From Pararhodobacter aggregans (GTDB taxonomy: Bacteria > Pseudomonadota > Alphaproteobacteria > Rhodobacterales > Rhodobacteraceae): a stretch of DNA of 64,000 nt. Each line of letters starts with the position of its first letter. Position 1 is the stretch's first letter. Below are positions 10,555 to 18,735 of the stretch, one piece after another. The stretch lies in assembly GCF_003075525.1 (NCBI RefSeq), contig NZ_QDDR01000015.1:55734-119733 (forward strand). Reading direction: 5' to 3'. A model generated the notes under the pieces. It was not told where the DNA came from. It searched no databases and saw only the letters and a program-made list of their open reading frames with translations. The position numbers and the translations under genes were made by a program.

Positions 10555-11412
10555 ATGCGCTACCACGCCCCGGCAACATTCGAGGAAGCGGTGAGCATTG
10601 CCGCGGGTGCGTCCGGTGTGACGCGCTTTCTGGCGGGAGGGACCGATGTTCTGGTCCAGCTCCGCTCGGGCCTCGTCACCCCCGACGATCTGATCGACCT
10701 GAAGAAGATCCCCGGCACCGGGGATATCACCCGGCTTGAGGATGGCGGCTGGCGGATCGGCGTCGCCGTCTCGGGCGCCGAACTCGGCGCGCATCAGGCG
10801 CTGGTGGCCGACTGGCCCGGCGTGGTCGAGGGGATGGAGCTGGTCGGCTCGACCCAGGTACAGGGCCGGGCGACGCTGACCGGGAACCTGTGCAACGGCT
10901 CGCCGGCGGCGGATTCGGTGCCGGGGCTGGTCGCGGCCGGTGCGAACGTCACCGTGCAAGGCCCGAAGGGCACGCGCGACATCGCGGTCGAGGCGATCCC
11001 GGCGGGGCCGGGCAAGACGACGCTCGCACCGGGTGAGATCATCACCGCCATCACCCTGCCGCCCCGCGGCAAGCACGCGGGCGACGCCTATCTGCGCTTC
11101 ATCCCGCGCACGGAAATGGACATCGCCGTGGTCGGTTGCGCCGTCTCGCTGGTGCGCGATGGCGACCGCGTGGTCAGCGCCCGCGTCGCGCTGGGCGCCG
11201 TGGCGCCGACCGTTCTGCTGGTCGACGCATGCGCCAAGGCCATCGAGGGCACGACGCTGGACGAGGCGGCGCTGGCGGCGCTGACCAGGGCCGCCGAGGC
11301 CGCGGCGAAGCCGATCAGCGACAAGCGCGGGACCAAGGAATTCCGCATCGAAGTGGCGGGCGTGCTGGCCCGCCGCGCTGCCGTCATCGCCTATGAGAGG
11401 GCCGGGAAATGA
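10555..11412 (+). CDS. Molybdenum hydroxylase, FAD-binding subunit (CoxM/XdhB-like)
   Basis: 285 residues. The FAD-binding motifs of the xanthine dehydrogenase family are visible: LAGGTDVLVQ near residue 30 and TLTGNLCNGSPAADSVP near residue 105. There is no extra [4Fe-4S] insert of the 4-hydroxybenzoyl-CoA reductase type. ATG 10555 is chosen over longer in-frame starts because AGGAGG lies four bases upstream and the protein then begins MRYHAPATFEEA, typical of the family. First gene of a four-gene coupled operon. Substrate not predictable from this subunit. Confidence 0.9.
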   Translation: MRYHAPATFEEAVSIAAGASGVTRFLAGGTDVLVQLRSGLVTPDDLIDLKKIPGTGDITRLEDGGWRIGVAVSGAELGAHQALVADWPGVVEGMELVGSTQVQGRATLTGNLCNGSPAADSVPGLVAAGANVTVQGPKGTRDIAVEAIPAGPGKTTLAPGEIITAITLPPRGKHAGDAYLRFIPRTEMDIAVVGCAVSLVRDGDRVVSARVALGAVAPTVLLVDACAKAIEGTTLDEAALAALTRAAEAAAKPISDKRGTKEFRIEVAGVLARRAAVIAYERAGK

Positions 11413-11888
11413 GCCGTATCCATGTCACCGCGAACGTGAACGGCGATGAGGTCGAATTCCTCGCCGATCCGCGCGAAACGCTGCTCGATTGCCTGCGCGA
11501 CCATCTGGGGCTGACGGGGTCCAAGGAAGGCTGCGGCACGGGCGATTGCGGGGCCTGCTCGGTCACGCTGAACGGGCGGCTGGTGTCGTCCTGTCTGGTC
11601 CTGGGCGTCGAGGCGCAGGGCGCCGAGATCGCCACCATCGAAGGCATGGCAAAGGACGGCGATCTGCACCCGCTGCAGCGCAAGTTCGTGGAACACGCGG
11701 CGCTGCAATGCGGCTTCTGCACCCCGGGTTTCCTGGTGGCGGCGAAAGCGCTGCTGGAGAGGAACCCCGACCCGACCGAGACCGAGATCCGGTTCTGGCT
11801 CGCGGGGAACCTCTGCCGCTGCACCGGCTATGACAAGATCATCCGCGCCGTTCAGGACGCGGCGGCGGAAATGCGGGGGGCTGCGTGA
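11409..11888 (+). CDS. Molybdenum hydroxylase, [2Fe-2S] subunit
   Basis: 159 residues with two [2Fe-2S] clusters. The plant-ferredoxin-type cluster is in EGCGTGDCGACSVTLNG with a further Cys in SSCLV. The second, helical-domain cluster is in QCGFCTPGF and GNLCRCTGY. It carries electrons from the molybdenum centre to FAD. ATG overlaps the stop of the preceding gene by four bases, so the subunits are translationally coupled. Confidence 0.93.
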   Translation: MSRIHVTANVNGDEVEFLADPRETLLDCLRDHLGLTGSKEGCGTGDCGACSVTLNGRLVSSCLVLGVEAQGAEIATIEGMAKDGDLHPLQRKFVEHAALQCGFCTPGFLVAAKALLERNPDPTETEIRFWLAGNLCRCTGYDKIIRAVQDAAAEMRGAA

Positions 11889-14134
11889 TGGCGAAGGACG
11901 AGATCACCAAGGGTTACACCTGGATCGGCACCACGCCGGACCGCCCGGACGGTCTGGACAAGGTGACGGGCCGCGCGCGCTATGGCGCGGATTTCAGCCT
12001 GCCGAACATGCTGCACGGCGCGGTCGTCCGCTCGCCCCATGCCCATGCGCGGATCGTGAAGATCGACGCGACCAAGGCGCTGGCGCTGACCGGCGTCAAG
12101 GCGGTGGTGACGCGGGCCGATCTGCCGACCGGGCTGACCGGCGAGGACCTGTACCTGCAGGAAAACACGCTGGCCGGGGAGAAGGCCCTCTATGACGGAC
12201 ACGCGGTGGCGGCGGTGGCGGCGACCACGGCGCTGATCGCCCAGGACGCGGCGAAGCTGATCGAGGTCGAATACGAGGTCCTGCCGCATGTGACCGATGT
12301 CGATGAGGCGATGAAGCCCGATGCGCCGGTCATCCTGCCCGGCTGCGCCGACCATTCGGTGCCCGAGGGCTCGGCCCCGAACGTCGCGCGCTACATCGAC
12401 TTCGGGCGCGGCGATCTGGACGCGGGCTTTGCCGAGGCCGACGTGGTGCGTTCCGCCCATTACACGACCGAGGCCACGCATCAGGGCTATATCGAGCCCC
12501 ATGCCGCCGTGGGCCAGATGGGCGCCGACGGCAAGGGCGAGATGTGGGTCTGCACCCAGGGCCAGTGGTACATCCGCAAGATGTGCTCGGCCGTCCTCGG
12601 CACCGACCCCGCGCAACTGCGCGTGACGCCCTCGGAAATCGGCGGCGGCTTCGGCGGCAAGACGACGATCTTCATGGAACCCCTGCCGCTGGCGCTGTCG
12701 AAGAAGGCGGGCGGCCGGCCGGTCAAGATGGTCATGACCCGGGCCGAGGTGCTGCGGGCGACCGGCCCCACGGCGTCCGCGTCCATGGACGTGAAGATGG
12801 GGATGAAGAAGGACGGCACGATCACCGCCGCCCGCGTCGATTTCCGCATGCAGGGCGGGCCCTTCCCCGGTGCCTCGCCGGTGGGTGAGGCGCTGTCCTG
12901 CGCCTTCGCCTGCTACGACATTCCGAACCTTGGCCATCACGGGTGGGAGGTTCTGGCCAACCGCCCGAAATGCGCCGCCTACCGCGCCCCGGGCTCGCCC
13001 ATGGCGGCCTATGCGGTGGAAAGCATGGTGGATGAACTCTGCCGCGAACTCGGCCTCGACCCGATCGAGGTGCGGCTGAAGAACGGCGTGAAAGAGGGCA
13101 CCCGCGCCTCTTTCGGGCCGAAATACAAGCGCATCGGTCTGGTCGAGACGCTGGAAGCCGCCAAGGCCCATCCCAACTATGCCGTGGAACTCGGCCCCAA
13201 TCAGGGCCGGGGCGTCGCGTCGGGCTTCTGGTTCAACCATGGCGGCGAGACCTCGGTCTCGATGGCGATCACCGAGGACGGCACCGCGCAGGTCTCGGTC
13301 GGCACGCCGGATATCGGCGGCTCGCGCGCCTCGATCGCGCTGATGGCGGCGGAAACGCTGGGCATTCCCTACGAAAACGTCCGGGTGAACATCGTCGAAA
13401 CCGGCGCTTTGGGCGTGAACGAGCCGACCCATGGCTCGCGTGCGACCTTCGCCAGCGGCAAGGCGATGTGGGAAGCGGCGCAGGGCGCCATCAAGGAGAT
13501 GTGCAAGCGCGCGGCCCAGAAATGGGACATCGACCCCGAGGCGGTCACCTGGAAGGACGGCGCCGCCCATCCCGCGGGCGAGAACGCCGGCAAGTTCGAG
13601 CCGATGACCATCAAGGAAATCGCTGCCGAGATGGGCAAGACCGGCGGTCCGATCTCGGGCCACCACGAATCGACACCTTCGGGCGCCGGGCCGTCCTTCG
13701 GGACGCATGTGGTGGACGTGGAGGTCGATCCCGAGACCGGCCACACCAAGGTCCTGCGCTATCTGGTGGTGCAGGATGCGGGCACGGCCATTCACCCGGC
13801 CTATGTCGAGGGTCAGTACCAGGGCGGCGCCGCGCAGGGCATCGGCTGGGCGCTGAACGAGGCCTATATCTATGGCCAGGACGGGCGGTTGCAGAACCCG
13901 ATCTTCCTGGACTACCGGATGCCGGTGGCCTCGGACCTGCCGATGATCGACACGGTGATCGTCGAGGTGCCGAACCCGGGCCATCCCTTCGGCGTGCGGG
14001 GCGTGGGCGAGACGGGCATCACGCCGCCGCTGCCGGCGCTGGCCAATGCGATCCACGCGGCGACGGGGGCGCGGCTGCGCAAGCTGCCGATGAACCCGCC
14101 CGCGGTGCTGGCGGCGATCCGGGCGAAAGGCTGA
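11888..14134 (+). CDS. Molybdenum hydroxylase, molybdopterin-binding catalytic subunit
   Basis: 748 residues; xanthine dehydrogenase/CO dehydrogenase superfamily. Cofactor motifs include EIGGGFGGK (around residue 255) and the loop AAYRAPGSPMAAYAVE. The C-terminal GVRGVGETGITPPL carries the catalytic glutamate. The active-site loop is AYRAPG, not AYxCSFR, so this is not a form I CO dehydrogenase. The closest fit is the broad group acting on N-heterocycles or aromatic acyl-CoA compounds; the substrate is unknown. The ATG shares one base with the upstream stop. Confidence 0.92.
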   Translation: MAKDEITKGYTWIGTTPDRPDGLDKVTGRARYGADFSLPNMLHGAVVRSPHAHARIVKIDATKALALTGVKAVVTRADLPTGLTGEDLYLQENTLAGEKALYDGHAVAAVAATTALIAQDAAKLIEVEYEVLPHVTDVDEAMKPDAPVILPGCADHSVPEGSAPNVARYIDFGRGDLDAGFAEADVVRSAHYTTEATHQGYIEPHAAVGQMGADGKGEMWVCTQGQWYIRKMCSAVLGTDPAQLRVTPSEIGGGFGGKTTIFMEPLPLALSKKAGGRPVKMVMTRAEVLRATGPTASASMDVKMGMKKDGTITAARVDFRMQGGPFPGASPVGEALSCAFACYDIPNLGHHGWEVLANRPKCAAYRAPGSPMAAYAVESMVDELCRELGLDPIEVRLKNGVKEGTRASFGPKYKRIGLVETLEAAKAHPNYAVELGPNQGRGVASGFWFNHGGETSVSMAITEDGTAQVSVGTPDIGGSRASIALMAAETLGIPYENVRVNIVETGALGVNEPTHGSRATFASGKAMWEAAQGAIKEMCKRAAQKWDIDPEAVTWKDGAAHPAGENAGKFEPMTIKEIAAEMGKTGGPISGHHESTPSGAGPSFGTHVVDVEVDPETGHTKVLRYLVVQDAGTAIHPAYVEGQYQGGAAQGIGWALNEAYIYGQDGRLQNPIFLDYRMPVASDLPMIDTVIVEVPNPGHPFGVRGVGETGITPPLPALANAIHAATGARLRKLPMNPPAVLAAIRAKG

Positions 14135-14379
14135 TGGTCGAGGTCAACCTCTGGTCCGGGCTGCGCAAGTTCACCGACGGCGCCGAGGTGGTCGAGGTCG
14201 AGGCCAAGACCGTGGGTCAGGTCCTGGACGCGCTGATCGAGGCGCATCCGGGGCTGGGCCCGGTGATCGAGGCGGGCGTGTCGGTCGCCGTCGACGGCGA
14301 GGTGGTGACGGGCGGGCGCCAGATGCCCGTGGCCCCCGACAGCGAAGTCTTCCTGATGCAGCAGATCAAGGGGGGGTGA
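14134..14379 (+). CDS. MoaD/ThiS-like small sulfur-carrier protein
   Basis: 81 residues, beta-grasp type, ending in Gly-Gly (LMQQIKGG). That terminus is what sulfur carriers such as MoaD and ThiS need for adenylation and thiocarboxylation. The ATG overlaps the stop of the molybdenum subunit (TGATG), so its synthesis is tied to that enzyme. No moaE or adenylating enzyme is nearby. It could be a dedicated MoaD paralogue supplying molybdopterin for this enzyme, or a carrier in modification of the substrate; the sequence does not decide. Confidence 0.8.
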   Translation: MVEVNLWSGLRKFTDGAEVVEVEAKTVGQVLDALIEAHPGLGPVIEAGVSVAVDGEVVTGGRQMPVAPDSEVFLMQQIKGG

Positions 14380-14403
14380 GGGCCGCCCCCTCCGCCTCGC
14401 CCG

Positions 14404-14952
14404 TCAGGCGGCGCGATATTCGAGACGACCGCGCTCGCCCGGACGATAGGCCTCGTCCTTCGAGCGCCATTCGAACTCGGCGGTGAAATCGACCTTCAGG
14501 CTCCGCGCGCAGCGGAACACGATCTTCACCGCGTCTTCGGCAGAGACGCCCTGATACGAAAACCCGTTCCCCGTTACAAATTTGTACCCGTCATCGGATT
14601 TCTGCCCCGAGACGACATTGGCACCCGACACTCGGCGAAGTTCGGCAATGGAGCCCACCTGTTTCATCGCCGCCACCAATGCAAGGCGCAGGATCGCATC
14701 CCAAGTCATCTTGTCGGGCTGCACCCCATCAAAGGCCCCGCTCAGAAACTTGGTGTGAGCCAAAGGGGGCAAGGTGTCGTGGAAATAAATCGTGACATCA
14801 GGCGCTTGGTTCGGAGCGGAGGGGCGGCGGGCCGCGAGGCTTTCGAAAGCGTCCATGACGCGGGTGAAGACCGTGGCAGGCGTGTCCACAAACGGGACCG
14901 CGATCTTTTGCAGGCGCGCGAAATCCAGGTCGGTAATTTCAATGGTTGGCAT
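14404..14952 (-). CDS. Orphan protein with SeqA-N-like N-terminus
   Basis: 182 residues, function not recognised. The N-terminus (MPTIEITDLDFARLQ ... PFVDTPATVFTRVMDAF) follows the pattern of SeqA-N/ribbon-helix-helix-like segments that mediate dimerisation or DNA contact. The rest is soluble and mixed alpha/beta, with aromatic-rich stretches near DDGYKFVTGNGFSYQG and a basic C-terminus. Local base composition is less GC-rich than the neighbours, especially around 14560-14680, which hints at transfer. It faces the hydroxylase operon convergently and has no visible partner gene. Confidence 0.6.
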   Translation of the reverse strand: MPTIEITDLDFARLQKIAVPFVDTPATVFTRVMDAFESLAARRPSAPNQAPDVTIYFHDTLPPLAHTKFLSGAFDGVQPDKMTWDAILRLALVAAMKQVGSIAELRRVSGANVVSGQKSDDGYKFVTGNGFSYQGVSAEDAVKIVFRCARSLKVDFTAEFEWRSKDEAYRPGERGRLEYRAA

Positions 14953-15106
14953 CCTTACCTCCGCCGTCAGGATTCTCCATATATCCCTTTTTTCATATTT
15001 TCATATATCCGTCAATCCCTGAATCCACGATCCGCTCCCCTCGCCCACCCGCTTTGCCCCTCCTGCTCCGACCCGTTACCTTTCCCGGGGAATCACGGAG
15101 GACCTC

Positions 15107-16090
15107 ATGCGCGACGCCGACACCGCCCCCGGGCCACAGACGACCAGCCGCCGGGGCGGCCTGATCCACCCCCTTCTCGCTACCCTGCTGCTGCCGACGC
15201 TGGCGCTGGCCGATCCGGTGCAGATCCCCGGTCCGGCGGGGCCGCTGGAGGCCGAGCGCGTCGCCGTGCCCGGCGCGGCCCATGCGCTGGTCATCATCCC
15301 GGGCTCGGGCCCCACCGACCGCGACGGCAATTCGCCGGGGCTGGGCATGGGCAGCGACACGCTGCGTCTGCTGGCCGAGGGGCTGGTGGCCGGGGGGATC
15401 GCCTCGCTCCGCATCGACAAGCGCGGGTTTTATGGCAGCGAGGGCGCCATCGCCGACCCCAATGACGTGACCATCGCCGCCTATGCCGAAGACGCCCGCG
15501 CCTGGGTCGCGGAGGCCGCAACCCTCGCGCCCTGCGTCTGGCTGGCCGGGCATTCCGAGGGCGGGCTGGTGGCGCTTGCCGCCGCGCAGGAACCGCCCGA
15601 GGCGCTCTGCGGGCTGATCCTGCTGGCCGCCCCGGGGCGGCCCCTGGGGCGGATCATGATGGAACAGGTCGAGGCCAACCCGGCCAATGCGCCGATCCTG
15701 GAGGAAATGCGCGGCCTGATCGAGGGGCTGGAAGCCGGAGAGACCCGCGATCCGGCGACCGTCTCGGCCCCCTTGCAGGCGCTCTTCACCGCGGGGCAGC
15801 AGCGCTACATGATGGACCTCTTCGCCCATGACCCGGCGGCGCTGGCCACGGGCTGGGACGGCCCGGCGCTGATCGTGCAGGGCGACCGGGATATCCAGAT
15901 CTCGACCGGCGACGCCGACCTGCTGGCCGAGGCTATGCCGCAGGCCCGGCGCCTGCCGCTGCCGGGTGGCACGCATCTGTTGAAGGAGGACGTCCCGGAC
16001 CAGCCCTATGCCACGTACCTGGACCCGAGCCTGCCCCTGCATCCGGCGCTGGTGCCGGGGATCGTGACGTTTGTGGACGGGGTGGAATGA
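15107..16090 (+). CDS. Secreted alpha/beta hydrolase
   Basis: 327 residues with an N-terminal leader that has Ser-Arg-Arg followed by a hydrophobic stretch ending ALA, suggesting export, possibly by Tat. The nucleophile elbow is LAGHSEGGLVAL. An oxyanion region VIIPGSGPTDRDG lies near residue 65, and the late LIVQGDRDIQI and GGTHLLKED supply the likely Asp and His. This is the dienelactone hydrolase/BAAT-like serine hydrolase group; the substrate is unknown. GGAGG lies five bases before the ATG. It stands alone between two minus-strand genes. Confidence 0.82.
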   Translation: MRDADTAPGPQTTSRRGGLIHPLLATLLLPTLALADPVQIPGPAGPLEAERVAVPGAAHALVIIPGSGPTDRDGNSPGLGMGSDTLRLLAEGLVAGGIASLRIDKRGFYGSEGAIADPNDVTIAAYAEDARAWVAEAATLAPCVWLAGHSEGGLVALAAAQEPPEALCGLILLAAPGRPLGRIMMEQVEANPANAPILEEMRGLIEGLEAGETRDPATVSAPLQALFTAGQQRYMMDLFAHDPAALATGWDGPALIVQGDRDIQISTGDADLLAEAMPQARRLPLPGGTHLLKEDVPDQPYATYLDPSLPLHPALVPGIVTFVDGVE

Positions 16091-16166
16091 GGGAGCGGCG
16101 GTTGCCGGACGCGACAGAACACGCCGGAACCGGAGCACTGGGCGGGAAGCCGAGGCAGCTTGCCCG

Positions 16167-16433
16167 TCAATAGTGATAGCGGCACTGGGCTATTTCCAGG
16201 GTCGGCTCTCGCCCGCTTCCCGACACCCGGTAGACCAATCTGTCACTCTGGGTGATCCGCCGGGACCACCAGCCGCTCAGATCGCCCTTCAGGGGCTCCG
16301 GCTTTCCCGTCCCCTTGAAAGGCGTGCGCGACGCCTCGTCTAACAACGCGTTCAGGCGTTCACAGACCTTGGCATCGCTGTTGCGCCAGTGGTGGTAATC
16401 CTGCCAGGCGCCGTCAGAGAAGATCAGCGTCAT
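16167..16433 (-). CDS. yoeB: YoeB toxin (Txe/YoeB mRNA endonuclease)
   Basis: 88 residues, the family length. It cuts mRNA at the ribosomal A site when its antitoxin is lost. The segment PFKGTGKPEPLKGDLSGWWS and the C-terminus CRYHY match the catalytic face of Escherichia coli YoeB (the conserved Arg and terminal His-Tyr). The ATG lies 20 bases inside the antitoxin gene, the usual overlap. No sign of truncation, so the toxin should be active. Confidence 0.93.
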   Translation of the reverse strand: MTLIFSDGAWQDYHHWRNSDAKVCERLNALLDEASRTPFKGTGKPEPLKGDLSGWWSRRITQSDRLVYRVSGSGREPTLEIAQCRYHY

Positions 16434-16680
16434 CGTTCAGAGTTCGCTCCATCCCGCGCCCGGCGTCCAGCTGGGCGATGGAGTCCCGCAGGCGCCGGGC
16501 GTTAGCCGGAGAGGTCAGCAGGTAGAGCGTTTCCTGAATCGCATCCCATTCTTCCTTCCCGACGACCACCACCGCCTCCTTGCCCGCACGGGTAATCACG
16601 GTTTCGGTCTTGTCGTGGATCGCATGATCCAAGACGGATTTGAGATGCTTGCGCGCCTCCGTGTGGCTGACGATGTTCAT
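16414..16680 (-). CDS. yefM: YefM antitoxin (Phd/YefM family)
   Basis: 88 residues. The N-terminus MNIVSHTEARKHLKSVLDHA is the DNA-binding Phd/YefM fold; the acidic C-terminus (TLNDDADLL) would wrap around YoeB. ATG 16680 is chosen because the family starts MNIVS; a GTG 21 bases upstream is a weaker alternative. The gene precedes and overlaps yoeB, and the pair probably represses itself through the palindrome just upstream. Confidence 0.93.
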   Translation of the reverse strand: MNIVSHTEARKHLKSVLDHAIHDKTETVITRAGKEAVVVVGKEEWDAIQETLYLLTSPANARRLRDSIAQLDAGRGMERTLNDDADLL

Positions 16681-16709
16681 AGCGTGCTTCGTGCTTCGCA
16701 CGACAAGCA

Positions 16710-16726
16710 GTACAGAATTCTGTACA
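16710..16726. promoter_or_regulatory. Probable YefM-YoeB operator
   Basis: A perfect 16-bp palindrome GTACAGAATTCTGTAC at 16710-16725, extended to TGTACA at 16721-16726. Escherichia coli YefM binds palindromes with a TGTACA core, so this site 30 bases upstream of yefM is a strong candidate for autoregulation. A smaller hairpin TCGTGC-TTC-GCACGA follows between the operator and the gene. Confidence 0.7.
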
Positions 16727-16933
16727 TTTCAACTGGCAGCCGCTCGATCTGCTACCCCGTATCGTGCCCCCTGCCGCAGGGCCCTCCCCTCGGAACGTCG
16801 CCATGACACGGCGCACTCAGACCCCCTCCATGGCGAGCCCCCCTGTTGCCCCCTCGCCCCTGACCATCCCCACACCCCCCGCGCCCCGCCAATACGCTTG
16901 ACAGAACCCCTCGCCGCCGCCATGCCTGCGCGC

Positions 16934-17044
16934 ATGTTCAAGAACCAGACCCTGTTTGATCGACGCCGAATCCGCCCCAAGACGGCGGCTCTTCGGGTTG
17001 CGCGTCGGCCAGCGGTTTCTGGCGTGGTTGCCTGCCTTTCATAG
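16934..17044 (+). CDS. Possible arginine-rich leader peptide of argC
   Basis: A 36-codon frame starting at the predicted transcription start, so possibly leaderless. Seven codons are Arg, four of them clustered as RRRIR (CGA CGC CGA ATC CGC) at 16961-16975, inside the 5' arm of the main hairpin. A ribosome stalled there for lack of charged tRNA-Arg would keep that hairpin open. There is no ribosome site. It may equally be a chance frame within a structured RNA. Confidence 0.4.
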   Translation: MFKNQTLFDRRRIRPKTAALRVARRPAVSGVVACLS

Positions 17045-17082
17045 GCACCCCGGACGAAGCCCCTCCGATCCGCGTTCCTGAA

Positions 17083-17113
17083 CCCCCGCAGCCCTCGGCT
17101 CCGGGGGCTTTCC
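17083..17113 (+). terminator. Terminator-like hairpin before argC
   Basis: CCCCCG and CGGGGG enclose a second stem AGCC-CTC-GGCT with one C/C mismatch between them, followed by CTTTCC. It lies 30 bases upstream of the argC ATG and would stop transcription before the gene. Confidence 0.55.
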
Positions 17114-17138
17114 CTGTCCCGAACCAAGGAAGATCCTC

Positions 17139-18116
17139 ATGAGCATTCGCACCGGCATCGTCGGCATCAGCGGTTTTGGCGGCGGTGAAGCGCTGCGCCT
17201 GATCGCCGGCCACCCCTCGTTCGACCTTGTCTACGCCGCGGGCGACGGCAGCGCCGGCGCGCGCCTGATCGACCGCTTCCCGGGCGTGCCGCGCGCGCTG
17301 GCCGATCTCGTGATCCGGAAATGGGATCCCGAGGCGCTGCCCGAGCTTGACCTGCTCTTCGCCTCGCTGCCCACCGGCCGGTCGGCCGACGCCCTGGCCC
17401 GCGTTCCGGCCAGCGTGAAGATCGTCGATATCGGCGGCGATCACCGCCATGTCGCGGGCTGGACCTATGGGCTGGCCGATGTCTGGCCCGAGCGGATCGC
17501 GGGGCAGAGCCGCGTCGCCAACCCGGGCTGCTTTCCGGTGGCGACCCTGACCGCGCTGGCGCCCCTGCTGGCGGCCGGGCTGATCGACCCGGCCAACATC
17601 GTGATCGACGCCAAGACCGGCATTTCCGGCGCCGGGCGGGGTGGTGGCGACGGCCGTTTCGGCTTTGCCGAGACCAACGAGACCCTGATCCCCTACGGCC
17701 TGCTCCATCATGTCCATATGCCCGAAATGGAAACGACCATCGCCCAACTGGGCCGGGGCAGCGCCGCGGGGCTGGTGTTCACGCCGCATCTGGTGCCGAT
17801 GACCCGGGGCCTTTTGGTCACGACCTACGCCCGCGGCCGGGCCACGACCGGGGAATGCCTTGCGGCGGCGCGGGCCTTCTATGCCGAGCGGCCCTTCGTC
17901 CGGGTGACCGACCAGCCGCCGCAGAGCAAATGGGCGAGCGGCTCGAACCTCGCCTTCGTCAGCTATGCCGCGGATCCCGCGCGCAATCTGGTGATGGCGC
18001 TGGGGGTGGTGGACAACCTCGGCAAGGGGGCGGCGGGCCATGCGGTGCAGAACGCGAACCTGATGGTCGGCCTGCCCGAGACCGCGGGGCTGGAGGGCGC
18101 GCCGCTCTGGCCGTGA
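17139..18116 (+). CDS. argC: ArgC, N-acetyl-gamma-glutamyl-phosphate reductase
   Basis: Third step of arginine synthesis: NADPH reduction of N-acetylglutamyl phosphate to the semialdehyde. 325 residues with the nucleotide-binding GISGFGGGEALRL at the N-terminus and the catalytic cysteine in ANPGCFPVA. The conserved GISGAGRG and HRHVAGW follow the family. The ATG has AAGGAAG eight bases upstream. No other arg gene is in the window. Expression is probably set by the structured leader directly upstream. Confidence 0.93.
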   Translation: MSIRTGIVGISGFGGGEALRLIAGHPSFDLVYAAGDGSAGARLIDRFPGVPRALADLVIRKWDPEALPELDLLFASLPTGRSADALARVPASVKIVDIGGDHRHVAGWTYGLADVWPERIAGQSRVANPGCFPVATLTALAPLLAAGLIDPANIVIDAKTGISGAGRGGGDGRFGFAETNETLIPYGLLHHVHMPEMETTIAQLGRGSAAGLVFTPHLVPMTRGLLVTTYARGRATTGECLAAARAFYAERPFVRVTDQPPQSKWASGSNLAFVSYAADPARNLVMALGVVDNLGKGAAGHAVQNANLMVGLPETAGLEGAPLWP

Positions 18117-18225
18117 GGCCCGGCGCCGGACCCGCCGCCTGCCGGGGCTCGGGCGGCGGGACCTCCACACCCCGGCTTGAGGCCCCGCGTCGAAGGGCGT
18201 ATCGCTGGCGGCGAGGGAGGCCTTC

Positions 18226-18717
18226 ATGAGTTTCGCAGACAGTTACCTCGGGCAGATCAGGGCTCTGGTGGGTCACCGGCCGCTGCTGGTGATCGGCGTG
18301 CGGGTGGTGATCGAGGATGCGGCGGGCCGCGTCCTGATCCTGCGGCGGCAGGATACCGGCGACTGGGGGCTGCCCGCGGGCGCCATGGAACTGGGGGAAT
18401 CGCTGGCCGAGGCGATGCGGCGCGAGGTGCGGGAAGAGACGGACCTGAACCTCGGCGAGATCGAGATCTTCGGCATCTCGTCGGACCCCGCGACCGAATG
18501 CTTCACCTATCCCAACGGCGATCAGGTGCAGGGCGTCTCGATCCTGGCCCATGCCAGCGCGCCGGGCGGCACGCCTGCCTCGAACGACGGCGAGGCCGCG
18601 GGCTTTCGCTTCGTCGACCCGGTGGGGATCCCGGCCGAGGATTTCACCCGGCCGGAATACCCTTCGCTTCAGGCCTTCCTGCGCTGGCGCGAGACCGGCC
18701 GCTTCCAGTTCTTCTGA
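18226..18717 (+). CDS. Nudix hydrolase
   Basis: 163 residues. The Nudix box is complete: [20 protein letters not shown] matches GX5EX7REUXEEXGU up to the last position. It would hydrolyse a nucleoside diphosphate derivative with Mg2+; the exact substrate is not predictable. GGGAGG lies five bases before the ATG. It ends 18 bases before the TSUP transporter gene and may be cotranscribed with it. Confidence 0.9.
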   Translation: MSFADSYLGQIRALVGHRPLLVIGVRVVIEDAAGRVLILRRQDTGDWGLPAGAMELGESLAEAMRREVREETDLNLGEIEIFGISSDPATECFTYPNGDQVQGVSILAHASAPGGTPASNDGEAAGFRFVDPVGIPAEDFTRPEYPSLQAFLRWRETGRFQFF

Positions 18718-18735
18718 CAGAAAGGCCGCTGCCCC

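Larger units (their letters stand above)
16898..17138 (+). promoter_or_regulatory. Structured argC leader, candidate arginine attenuator
   Basis: A TTGACA box at 16898 would place a start site near 16934, the A of an ATG. The RNA then folds into a long broken stem at 16961-17007 (CGACG, CCGAA and CCGCC pairing with GGCGG, TTCGG and CGTCG), a GCCAG/CTGGC hairpin at 17008-17023, and a terminator-like hairpin at 17083-17107. AAGCCCC at 17057-17063 can pair with GGGGCTT at 17104-17110, competing with the terminator. The -10 region is poor (CATGCC). Function is inferred from arrangement; no known family was recognised. Confidence 0.5.

Noticed and set aside
12600..13030. Form I CO dehydrogenase large subunit (CoxL)
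   Set aside because: The active-site loop reads AYRAPG, not AYxCSFR, and no cox maturation genes follow.
16898..17138. 6S RNA or tmRNA piece upstream of argC
   Set aside because: No long closing stem with a central bubble as in 6S, and no tag peptide or tRNA-like end.
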